Source of the DNA: Struthidea cinerea
Taxonomy: Eukaryota > Chordata > Aves > Passeriformes > Corcoracidae
DNA: 64,000 nucleotides
Reading direction: 5' to 3'
Assembly (NCBI GenBank): GCA_013397865.1
Contig: VZTI01003888.1
Location: forward strand, 125,996 to 189,995
Positions within the stretch are counted from its first letter, which is position 1. Each line of letters opens with the position of its first letter. Below the pieces are notes generated by a model. It was given only the letters and a program-made list of their open reading frames with translations, searched no databases and was not told where the DNA came from. Both the position numbers and the translations under genes were made by a program. Shown piece by piece: positions 50,376-61,300 of this stretch.

Positions 50376-50826
50376 CTGGAGCATGTCCAGAAAAGGGCAA
50401 GAAAGCTGGGGAAGAGTCTGGAGCAGAAGTCCTGTGAGAAGAGGCTGAGGGACCTGGAGTTGTTTAGCCTGGAGAAAAGGAGGCTCAAAGAGACCTTATC
50501 GCTCTTGCCTGAAAGGAGGTTGTAGCCAGGTCAGCCTTCTTCTCCCAGGTTACAAGTGACAGGACAAGAAGAAATGGCCTGAGGTTGCACCAGGAGAAGT
50601 TAGATTAGATATTAGGAAAAATTTCCTCCTTGAAAGGGTTGTATAGCACTGGAACAGTCTGTCCAGAGAAGTGGTAGAGTCACCATCTCTGTGAGTGTCC
50701 AAAAAGCATGTGAATATGACACCTGAGGACACGGTTTAGTGGTGAACATGGTGGTGGTGCTGCATTTATGGTTGGACTTGATGGTCTTAACGGTCTTTTC
50801 CAACTTTAATGATTCTATGATTCTGT
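50376..50826 (+). mobile_element. CR1 LINE, 3' part of the split copy
   Basis: Resumes with GGAGCATGTCCAGAAAAGGG and runs through GAGTTGTTTAGCCTGGAGAA and ACAAGTGACAGGACAAGAAG to the terminal TTTAATGATTCTATGATTCT. Same element as 48960-49802. Confidence 0.92.
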
Positions 50827-52058
50827 AGGGACAACCAGGCATGCACATGCTTGTGCCTTAATCAGAGCCTCAGCATGGTCATAGAAAAAACACACTGAAT
50901 CTCCTGCAAGATTCTAATACCTTGCAACCTTTTTCCCCATGATGATCTCACCACTACCCAGTACTGACATTTCTCTCTCAAATCAATTCAACCTACACTG
51001 GCTATGCTAGGCCTAGTATTGTAACTCTCACCAGTCTCAGAAAATTTATGCCCAGAAGACAAACATAATTTAGAATTACAATGATAGTCTAGAAATGCCT
51101 AGTAGTCTCTGATAATGAGCTGTCACCGCAGCACTGACAGTTTTCTAAAGACACCTGAGTTTTTTCTGTCCTTTGTCACAGAAATGTGACTGCAGTGTCA
51201 CTGCCCAGCAAATTTTTGCTGCATTCAATGAATTTAAGTCTGCATCTGATTATTTTCAAAGGGGTGACATGTCTAGAGAAGACAGAGCTCCAAGCTGAGC
51301 CAGGAAAATGGCTCATTTCCAGCAGGTTGTAGGTTACTACTGACCTCTCCATCCACTTGGTATCAGGCCACAAGTGTTACAGGGACAAATCATCATTGCC
51401 TCTGAAAGATACAGCTCTGTCCTCTGCCAGGACTGTACCTCCATTGTACTGATTTCCACTGTAGTATCAGATCAGGAGATCAATCTTGATTACAAGGAAG
51501 GTAGACAAGGGAAAACAGATCCATGTTTCGACTTCATATTTGCGCAACCCAAATACTTGGCTTGGGAAAGGAGAGAGCAATATGAGGCAGAAGGTCAAGA
51601 GCAGCAGAGCTGTCAGCCTGTGAAACTGCACACACAGGTTTAGATCCTCTTGTATACAATTACCATGTTCATTTCCAGATATAACTGTCTTTTCTAATAA
51701 TCAGCACCACTGTATTTGTGCTTACCTTCATTCTCTGTTTCTACCACAGCAACTTAATCTTTCCTCTTCCACTCTTTCAGGAGACTGTGTTTTGGGGGAT
51801 GAAGCAGCAATACACCGAAGCTGTGGTCTCTCAGTTCACAAGCATCTTTGCAGTGTCCCTAAGATTACTTCATGAAAGCAAGCACAGCCTTTTCTGCATA
51901 GCTTCTTTAACAATTCTTAGATTTTAATTGATAATTAGATACAAACTGAATTAAATTCATTGCTACTCCACATTCATCAAAGATAAAGGAACAATCTAGC
52001 AGTTCCTCTTCAATTTTGCTACTGTGTACAGAGATTCAGCATAATATTTCTATCGTGC
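50827..52058. other. Intergenic, nothing recognised
   Basis: Unique-looking sequence between the split CR1 and the first ERVL LTR. Open frames at 51374-51643 and 51718-51927 have no recognisable family. Confidence 0.5.
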
Positions 52059-52545
52059 TGTTCTGGTTTCAGCTGGGATAGAGTTAATTTCTTCTCAGTA
52101 GCTGTTACAGTGCTGTGTTTTGGATTCGGAATGAGAATGGTGTTGATAACACACTGATGTTTGTGGTGTTGCTAAGTTGTCTTTATCCAGAGTCAAGGAC
52201 TTTTTGTTCCCTCCATGTCTCATGCTCTCCCAAACTGGGAGGGAGCATAGCAGGGACAGGTGACCACAACTGACCAAAGGGTTATTCCATAGAATATGGG
52301 ACACCATAGAATGTCATGCCCAGTACATAAACCGGGGAGAGTTACCGAACTGGGTTTGAGAAGGGGAGTCTGGCATCAGTCAGTGAGTGGTGAGCAATTG
52401 CATTTGCTTTTTTCCCTTTTTGATATCATTGTTATTATTATTTCCTATTACTATTGTATTTTACTTGATTTTCAATTATTAAACTGTTGTTATCTCAACA
52501 TAAAAATTTTACTTCGGCTCTGCTTCCCACCACTCCAAACTATCC
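52059..52545 (+). mobile_element. ERVL-type LTR copy A (probably solo, 3' end truncated)
   Basis: Starts TGTTCTGGTTTCAGCTGGGA and shares long blocks with copies at 53135-53703 and 56417-56992 (for example GTGCTGTGTTTTGGATTC, GATAACACAC, AAGTCAAGGAC-like and TTATTAAACTGTTGTTATCT). It lacks the block with GCCAGTGAGAAGATACA that the other two share, and its homology fades after about 52545. Confidence 0.85.
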
Positions 52546-52639
52546 AGCTTTTGGGCAGATCTCTGGGTAATGTTCTCAATTATTTATCTGACCTTAAAGA
52601 AGACTTGAATCATTTGCAACAACATCCTGGCTCCTAGCA

Positions 52640-53134
52640 AAAAGACCAGTTGGGTTTCAAAGATAGTCAAAGGATATTAAAAATCTTAAAAATTCTTGAC
52701 TACCATAATCAGCCTGGATGACAAGGAAGGAAAAAAGGAGAGGGGGAAAAAAGTAGGAAGGTATCCCCCCCATAGGCTATTCCTTGGAGGAGAAAAATAG
52801 AAAGATTATTAATTGTTCGCAGAAAAGAACTCCCAAAGCCTGCAATGCTGAACATTGCACCAAACATACACCGGACTGGTGTCCCGGCCAGTGACACTGT
52901 CATATCATAGTCCCATCCTACAAAATACACCACAGAGAACAACTACTGCAAGTTAAGTATCACTGGTACAGTACAGGCAAAATGCCACAAATATGAGAAC
53001 AGGTAAGTCCACACTGTAACTAGCAACTGTTAAACTACTACAATGAATGTTTATAACAATTTTCTTTTGACACACTTTGGTCAGACCTGTCCTTATATCA
53101 ACCTTTCAGGTCCATGCTCGGGTGCAAAAAGAAC
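52640..53134 (-). mobile_element. ERVL 5' leader remnant, inverted
   Basis: Read on the minus strand this follows directly from LTR copy B and looks like the untranslated leader of an avian ERVL (for example TGATATGACAGTGTCACTGG, GGCTTTGGGAGTTC, CAATTAATAATCTTTCTATT). It carries the open frame 52942-52709, which I do not regard as a gene. Limits approximate. Assigned from memory of related elements. Confidence 0.6.
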
Positions 53135-53703
53135 TGTTGGGGTTTAAGGCCAGATGGAAGTTAAGCACAATGCAGCCACTTGCTCAACTCCACCCCCTCT
53201 TCTCCACCTGCAACCCAATGCAATGGGGAGAAGGATTAGAGTAAAATTCGTATGTTGAGATAAGAACAGTTTAATCATTGAAAATAAAGTAAAATACAAT
53301 AATAATGGGAAATAATAATGATAATGAAAAGAAAACAAACAAGTGATGCATGATGCAATTGCTCACCACCTGCTGACTGGTATCAGAGTCCTCCTTCCCA
53401 AACCAGGTAACTCTCCCCAGTTTATATACCGGGCATGGTATTCTCTGGTGTGGAATATCCCTTGGGTCAGTTCAGGTCACTTGTCCCAGCTATGCTCCCT
53501 CCCAGTTTGGCTTTTTCATGTATCTTTTCACTGGCAGAACATGAGACAAGGAGGAAAAAAATAGTCCTTGACTTCAGACAAGCACAATTTAGCAAAAATG
53601 CAAACATTGGCGTGTTATCAACACCATTTTCATTCTGAAACCAAAACACAGCACTAAAGCAGCTACTGAAAAAGCTAACTCTAAACTAGCTGTAACCAGG
53701 ACA
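53135..53703 (-). mobile_element. ERVL-type LTR copy B, minus orientation
   Basis: On the minus strand it starts TGTCCTGGTTACAGC and ends CTTAAACCCCAACA, 569 bases, with TATATAAACTGGGG as a TATA-like box and the 'GTTTGTTTTC...ATTATCATTATTATTTCC' region before the AATAAA-like area. Its block order matches copy C at 56417-56992, but it points the opposite way. No target-site duplication is seen. Confidence 0.9.
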
Positions 53704-53929
53704 GCTGAATAGTTTGTAGTGGCAGGATGTGTGGGATTTTACAAGCAAGTACGTAGGGCAGTGGGCACCTTCAAGATGTTTGCACCTTACCCCTGAGCAA
53801 GTGCAGAATCCAGAAAACTAGTAAACTATATTTAAAAAGTGTGCTGTCACCCTGGCACCCCAGAGAGGACGCAAATCACCGCAACATGTTGGGGCCTAGC
53901 CCAGGCTTTTTGAGCCTCTGTACTCTAAG

Positions 53930-55170
53930 GGGGAAAAGAAGGTCTCTGAATCTGACAATGAGACGAAAAAAGGCCTTGCAACTGTTCCAGCCACTGTGAG
54001 AGACACTGCAGCTGCTCCAACCCCAGCAACAGGAACTGCCACTGAAAGCACTGAAACAGAGTCAACAGGTGGCCGTGTCAGTTACCCCTGTACAGAAGCA
54101 GAAGAAATGTACATGAAAGTCATCCTGTAAAAAAGCTTTAGCAAAACCAGTCAAGGAGGACAGGGAGAGTAAAGAGGATGAAGAAGCAACAGCATCACGA
54201 GGGCGAATTACAGAGCCATCATCAAGGCCATCACAGGAACTGGAAGACGAGACAGAAGAAACAATCACAACTTGATCCCTTTCCCTGAGTGAGCTACGGG
54301 AGATATGAGAAGATTTCAGTCATTGTCCAGGTGAGTGTATTACCACCTCAGTGCTGGGACAACAAAGTCAACAGTGTGGAATTAGAGAGTAAGGAAGCCA
54401 GGGAGTTGGGATCGCTTGCTAAGAAACCAGGCATTGACAAAGCACTGGGAAAAAAGACACAAGCCCTTTGTCTGTGAAGGTGACTCTTAACAAGTGTGAG
54501 GGCAAGGTGTCCCTATAAAGAAGGTATTCCATGTAACTTAAGCAAATGGGCTGCGATAGAGAAATGCATTAAATACCTGAGGGAATTAGCCATATGAGGA
54601 ATTATAAATATTGACCTGGACAATGTGCAGCTCCCCCAGGTCCAGATGATGTCTTATGCCAGTGATTCATGGTGGAAATTTGTACAGAGTGCACCAACAG
54701 CGCATGCCAACCCCTTGGCAACAATAGTTTGGAAAGATGATGCACAACAAAGGTGAAGTGATTTTCCACATCCAGGAATACGAAGACAGTTTTCCTTCCC
54801 CCACAATTACAACTGTGGAGAAGCTATCATATAAACTGACGTATAAACTGACTCAGGATTTTCAGCATTTCAGAGAGAATATGTCTTACTCCCCACCTGT
54901 AGGAGCCCCTATTTCTACAACTGACAGCCAGTGTCCTCTTGCTCGAGAGGGAGGATATAAAAGGTACACACCACAGAGTATCCTGTGGCTTTACCTGCAG
55001 GACCACAGAGAGGATATGAGGAAGTGGGATGGACAATACGCCTTGATCCTACACAGGTGTGGGAATTGCAGGGGAAAACAACCACAACATGTTTTTTTCC
55101 AGGGAGGTTGCTGCTCCAGTCTCCAGCAGACACTTTTCCAGGCAGAATGGAAGGTCTGGTCATACTACTG
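53930..55170 (+). pseudogene. ERVL gag remnant
   Basis: Degenerate gag of an avian class III (ERVL-like) endogenous retrovirus. Pieces in shifting frames: an acidic Ala/Thr/Pro-rich N-terminal part, a block near 54350 (WDNKVNSVELESKEARELGS, then PGIDKALGKKTQAL), and a block near 54880 (MSYSPPVGAPISTT, then GGYKRYTPQSILWLYLQDHR and EDMRKWDG). Frameshifts and stops separate them, so no intact product is possible. Family placement is from recall of related avian elements. Confidence 0.75.
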
Positions 55171-55900
55171 ACCCTATGGAGAGAAGTTCTAGTCCATTTC
55201 TACAAGATGTTAGTGGGGAACCTTGAAATCAGTATTAGAGGGGCCTTGCCTCCAGCCAGGTGGAGTAAAGGGGTAACCAGGTTTACTGGACTGTGTGGAT
55301 TCAATGGCCTGGCACAGCAGCCCCACAGGATTACAAGGCTTTAGTAGACACTGATGCACAAGCTGTGTAGGGACAGAATCCATTTGTATTTCTGGAGTGA
55401 CAGGGGAGTCCAAACAGACAATTTTATTGGAGGCTGAGATTAGTCTCACTGGGAAGTAGAAGCAAAAGCACCCTAGTGTTCCTGGACCAGAGGCTCCATG
55501 CATCCTTGGCATAGACTGTGCCAGGAGAGGATATTTCAGAGATCCAAAGGGGTATTGGTGAGTTTTTGGTATAACTTCCCCAGAGACAGAGGTAATTAAA
55601 CAGTGGTCTACCTTGCCTGGTCTATCAGGCAACCCTTCTGTTGTGGGGTTGCTGAAGGCTGAAGAACAGGAGGTGCCATTCGCTACCACAATGGTGCCCA
55701 AAGTTTTTACGTAGTGTAGAAGGGGATAAATTTCCTGTAGTGCACCTAAAAACATGCTGGGGAAAACAGTCTGGGTTATTTCTGCCTCAGGCAAAGGCAA
55801 ACCCATCTGTGGGATTGCTTTTGCTCAAGGACCCAGGTGCACTTGGTGGGTAATGTTGGAGGACGGGGTGGTCCTGTGTGTGCCTCAAGGCCCATAAGTG
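55171..55900 (+). pseudogene. ERVL protease start fused to pol end (internal deletion)
   Basis: A retroviral aspartic-protease-like motif sits at about 55338 (ALVDTDAQ, the family's Gly after Asp-Thr is Asp here), soon followed by a stop. Less than 500 bases later, near 55810, is text resembling the C-terminal end of an ERVL polymerase polyprotein (GIAFAQGPRCTWWVM, then CVPQG). No reverse-transcriptase YxDD motif, RNase H or integrase core lies between, so most of pol is deleted. Inactive. Confidence 0.6.
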
Positions 55901-56416
55901 AAAATGGGTGGCTATAAGTGAAAATAGCCAATGAATTAAACTGTATGATGTTTGTAATTATGCAACACTGTATTACTACTTTATGGTGGCTACGTGTGCA
56001 TGACCTCACGGAGCACCTCACGGCATCAATCTTACCACAACTGTTCTGGGGATCTGAGCCTGACTTCCCTCTGATCGTCGCACTCACAACAAATGAACTT
56101 GGATAAAACTGAACAAGCACAGCAGTACTGGGATCAGAACTGACTCAAATGTGCAGCATGCAACAATCCAACACCTCACACCATCTTTTCTGCTTGAAAG
56201 ACTCTTACCAAGGATGAAGGCCAAAGCCATGGACTAAATGAATTCATCAAACATTTTTTTTTTTATTGTGTGAACTTTAAGAACACTTAACAGAGGTGTT
56301 CCATTGACTAAGAGAATGATGTTTCTGTATCTATCAAAACAGATAAATCGGGAAGGGGATGGGATGTGGGGGAGTGTGAAACTTGGCATGACAGAGGATA
56401 TGGAATAAGTGAGTAT
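55901..56416 (+). mobile_element. ERVL 3' internal region with purine tract
   Basis: Short open frame 55918-56106 of no clear identity, then GGGAAGGGGATGGGATGTGGGGG at about 56350-56372, a possible polypurine tract that normally primes plus-strand synthesis next to the 3' LTR. It lies about 45 bases from the LTR start, so the assignment is tentative. Confidence 0.5.
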
Positions 56417-56992
56417 TGTCCCAATTACAGCTAGGGTAATTTCTTCTCAGTAGCTGTTACAGTGCTGTGTTTTGGATTCAGAATGAGAATGGTGCTGATA
56501 ACACACCAATGTTTTGGTTTTTGCTAAGTTGTGTTTATCCAAAGTCAAGGACCTTTTCCCTCCTTGTCTCACGCTCTGCCAGTGAGAAGATACACAAAAA
56601 AAACCAAACTGGGAGGGAGCACAGCTGGGACAAGTGGCCTGAACTGACCCAAGGGATATTCCACACCACAGAACATCATGCCCAGTATAAAAACTGGGGG
56701 GTTACCCAGAAGGCTGGCTGATCTGGGTACAGGAAGGGGAGTCTGGCATCAGTGGTAAGTGGGTGGTAAGCAATTGCATCGTGAATCACTTGTTTGTTTT
56801 CTTTTTATTATCATTATTATTATTTCCAATTATTACTGTATTTTACTTTACTTTCAATTATTAAACTGCTCTTAACATCCAAGTTTTACTTTGACAGTTG
56901 TTCCCATTCTACCAGTGTGGAGGGAAAAGAGAGGGGACTTGAACAAGCACCTGCAAGGTGTTCCATCTCCAGCTGGGCTTAAAACCACAACA
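56417..56992 (+). mobile_element. ERVL-type LTR copy C (3' LTR)
   Basis: Starts TGTCCCAATTACAGCTAGGG and ends CTTAAAACCACAACA, 576 bases, close in length and block structure to copy B. Includes CCAGTATAAAAACTGGGG as TATA-like box. Flanks do not show a matching short duplication with LTR A. Confidence 0.9.
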
Positions 56993-58223
56993 CAAGTTTT
57001 TGAATGCTATTTTAAACAGACAACTGAAACAGCATTTCAAAAATGTGCAAAGTGTCAGGAGTAGCAAGTTTAAAACCTGTGCTCCCAGAACCAATCTCCA
57101 CGGAAGGCAGCTAACAAGGCGCTGTTTTCATCAGTTCCCTTCTAAGGAATTTACTGTTACAGGTGTGATGATAGAAGAAAGACTATGCTCCCATCTGTCC
57201 TTCCCTAGTAAAATTACTGAAGAGGACTAAGGTAACAGAATCCCTGTTACCAGCAAATCACAGAAACTCTCTGACCTGGGCTGTTATAGAGCAAACCACA
57301 GACTGCTGTTATGCATTATTTATTCTAAGTACTCAGAGGTCTGATCGGAAGAGATAAATGTAATGAATACTTAAGATTTAGAATTTAAAAGTAATTAAGT
57401 CTGCATATACAAACTTTTATTTACTTAAGGCATCAAAATTGCCCTTTTTAACAAAAGGGTCATTTTTCCCTTTAACCAATACTTTGGTGAAAGAAATGTC
57501 ACATTTTATAGACTAATATTCACTAGTACACTTGTTCTGAACAAGCAGGTATAACCCAATGTACAAGATGAAAAAACACAAAATATCCAAGCATACTATT
57601 TCATGAATTACTCTGCAGAACAAAGAATTAAGGCTTGTTTGCATCACGATGATGATCAATCATGCATCATTTATTCCCACAAAGAGTAAAATCCATTTCC
57701 AAGTGAAGCAGGAATAGCAGTAGTCTTGTATAATCCCCATATTGTTTACATGAAAAAAACCAATTTGGCATCTTAGAAATTAGATTGAAAAGTAGGGGGA
57801 AAGAGAGGAAAACAGAAAATGGTCCTTGCTTCGGAATCCTTTATAAGCGTTTTCAGTGTCCACTTGCAGGAACACTTCGGTTTAAAGAGGAAAACCAGGA
57901 TGTGACAAGGTTTGGACTAAAAACATTTTCAGAAAGACTAGAGTTATGGTTTCATTGATGATGAAGTATCTAGCAAAAATACATTGTTTGGAATAATGAA
58001 TTCCACACGGATATCCCCAAGTGAATGGCATATATACATTAGGCTGAGCCTGTTTAATAGGCCTGATTTATAAAAATGGTAAACCTGTATTATGCTTCTG
58101 CCTGATGTAATAGTTCCTGAGTTTTAGATCACTGCTAAGCCACAGCAGACAAAACTCTGAATGATGTAATGAAAAGTTTTGCGAATCACTTTCAGCATTA
58201 GCACGCATTTTGTTCAGCAACTT
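56993..58223 (-). other. DNAJC25 downstream / probable 3' UTR
   Basis: AT-rich sequence between the ERVL and the DNAJC25 stop. TTTATT sites (minus-strand AATAAA) at 57670-57675 and 57417-57422 are candidate polyadenylation signals about 550 and 800 bases past the stop. No repeat recognised. Confidence 0.5.
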
Positions 58224-58346
58224 TTAATCATCAATAAAAGTCAGTCTTCCAGGTCCTTCATTTTTCATCCACCGCCGGTATCTCTTCCATCGGGGATCCA
58301 TAGCCATCTTCTTCTTTAACTCCTCCTCTTGTTCTCGTTTATAGAC
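58224..58346 (-). CDS. DNAJC25: DNAJC25 last coding exon
   Basis: Acceptor CTTACCAG. Encodes VYKREQEEELKKKMAMDPRW and ends GPGRLTFIDD, TAA at 58226-58224. Too short and too differently framed to appear as a long open frame. Confidence 0.96.
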   Translation of the reverse strand, partial: VYKREQEEELKKKMAMDPRWKRYRRWMKNEGPGRLTFIDD

Positions 58347-61300
58347 CTGGTAAGACAGACGGAAGTTTTTAATAAGGATAAAGAAACAGCTTAAGTGAGC
58401 CTCCAGCGGGGTATTAAGTGTTTATACTTCAACCATTTGCCAGCTTATTGTTCTTACAAAAGACTGGATTGCAGTGTGGAAGCAGACCCCGGAAAACAGT
58501 GTTGGAGCACCTGCAGCCCAAGAGCCTACTGCTGCCCAAGATGCTTTGCGCTTTTGCTGAGAGAAGAACTACCTTCTTGTAAGCTCCAAAACTTTTTTTT
58601 TTTGGCTAAAGAAGTAGATGCTCAATGCATTCAACAAAAGAAAATACACACTAAGTAATGTCTAATGCTCCGAAAAGCTAAACTTGTGAGTCCCTTTCAG
58701 CACACATACTGTTCAGCTCCTCATTTTAGCTGTTCTCCCTTTTCAAAGTCATCATCTAATAGAACACTGCTGTGGAACTTTTTGTTCTTAAGTAAGGTTC
58801 TCAACAAAGTTTATATCTCTGCATCCAATATTTACAGTGTTAAAGGATAAACAATTATATTCTGTCAGAAAATGGTGTGATTGTAATGGAATCTACAGTT
58901 ATCAGCAAAGTCAATGATCTAAAAAAAAAGAAAAGGCAAAAAAGAGAGCAATAGCATCTGAATTTTTATTCTGGGAGGCAGTCTATGTAGATGCTGCCAG
59001 CACAAATCTCAATACCATCCATAATTTTATCATCTTGGTGTCATGTGACTTAGTCTGACTCAAACAACAATTAAATTTAGAGTTCCGCTATGCACAAACA
59101 AGATTTTAAAAATATTGTATTATAGATGGCTACACAAATACACAAATTCAATGCTCAGTGATCATAAAGGTTTTAAAAATCATTAGGAAACAGTAAAAAT
59201 ATTGTGGAGCTCAGTGATTCACATGTGTATTGAATTCCTGGTCTTTCTCATCCTGGAAAACTGAACAGCATGCAGGTAGACATCTCCAGTCATGAAGGAA
59301 CAGACAAGCTCTTGGGGAGAAACACTACAGCATATTTTTCAGCCTAGAAAATACATGACTAATCTTCAAGTAAGGATATGGCAGTGGTACACAAAAGCAC
59401 AGTTAGCACAAGAAGATAATAAAGCATGATTATTCTCCATTTCCAGTAATACTAGCATAAGCAGGAGTCCAGGTGGCTTCAAAAAAATCCTCTTCTACCA
59501 CCTTCTACATGTACTGATGAACTCACGACCAGATGGTACTGAGACAGCAGGTACTGAAAACTTTAACGCAATCCAGTGACTAGGTAAAAATTCATTAAAG
59601 CAATTACCTACAAAGACACCATTTCCTTTTCATAAAGTCACAAAGCTGCAAATTATGTTGGATAAATATTACTATGCAGGTGCAGCTGTTCATATATTCG
59701 TCATGGCAAATCAAGTGCTGGCCACCACAGGAGACACGTGTGAGCTAAACAGACTTCACTTGTGGCAAATACAGCTCTTTCACATTCAGTGACCAAAACA
59801 TCCTTAGTTTAAAACTGCATGGGTGAGACACCAGGGCATTTTTTTCTCTACAACAGGATATCCATCCAATCTTTTTCCATATTAACATCTCTTTGACTAG
59901 CAGCATAACTTGGTCTTTGGACTTCCTGATTGTTTTCTAGCAAACCCATCCTAACTGAACACATATACCTACCTGGCAGCTAATCCTTTCCTTACATTAG
60001 CACCTATTTTACTATTTTCCTCTTCAAGTTTGTAGAGTAATCCACCCCTGCCTGCTTTTGAAAAAACATTCTCTTATCTTTGGTGTCCTGCCACCATCCC
60101 ATCTCTTTTCCCAGCATATGCAGAACAGCAGCACCACCTCCTTTTCCCCTTTAAGCAGACCAAGTTCATATTCTCATGCTTTTCTTTAGAAACCTCCCAT
60201 CAAATGGCCCACAGATGCACCTCTGTGGAACAACAGAAGGGTTCTGTCAACCTGCCATGCCCCAGCATCCCAAATAATTCTGGACTGCAAATTTTATGCT
60301 GTGGTTAATGTTCTTTCTCTGCTCTCACAGAATTTTTGAAAATTATATATTGATACTTAGTACTGAGTATTGATTTATTGACTATCCATGGTAAGAGTAG
60401 AAGTTGTGCCCAGTGATGGTTTTCATGCCATCCTTACTTGAATAGGTGTACAGCACTACAAGAAGAGTCCATGACTCATCACAGGCCAAAGAACTATCAA
60501 AGGACAGTTGGGAAAACCAAACCAAAACAATAATTAACAAACAATCAAAACCCCCTGAGCCAGGAATTAACAGCTTAGAAGACTGATTAAATAGGAATTT
60601 CAGACAATCTGGGTAATTCTTATTAGAAATTACTTCTGCTTGGAGAACAGACAATAGCCTTCAACCTACCATAATAACCTTGTCATACCACATTATTATT
60701 ATTCCTCTGGGAATGCTGGATAACTAACATTAGTTTTTCTACCAGGGCTACTGATAAATAACACAGAGAAGAGAAATTTTCAGTTCCCCTGAAGCTTCTG
60801 GATAGACCTTAAAGACTAATCAGCAAAAAACGATAAATGTATGTAAAAGTAGCTGGAACCAGTGGATGAACAGATAATGAGGAATATAGTTGGGGTTTTT
60901 GGCATGTAACAAGAAGGAACAGCACATGCCCAAAGAAAAAGTTCAAGGAAAGGTCACCTGAAATATTGAAGCACTCAGTGAATACAACAACCAGAGACCC
61001 ATTCAGATGACCCTCTAGAACCATAAAAGGACGTCCAGTAGGAGTCGGATGCATGCAAATAAGTTCTACGAAAAGTGACGTTTATGTATTAGGTAGGAAG
61101 TAATGAGTATGTATGATTATGATGGAATAAATACTCTCTTGTAAAGTTTCATGACACACATTTGATTAGAGGATATATGCTCTGGGTGTGTCCAGTGCTG
61201 TAATAAAGAATGCCTGCTTTCTAATACCTCAAATTGTGTTAGAAAGTTTATTTCCCGGCTGATTTCACTATCACTACCCACCTCATAGTTTTCTCGTATC

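Noticed and set aside
52059..56992. LTR A and LTR C as the pair of one provirus
   Set aside because: No matching target-site duplication, and A lacks a block that B and C share.
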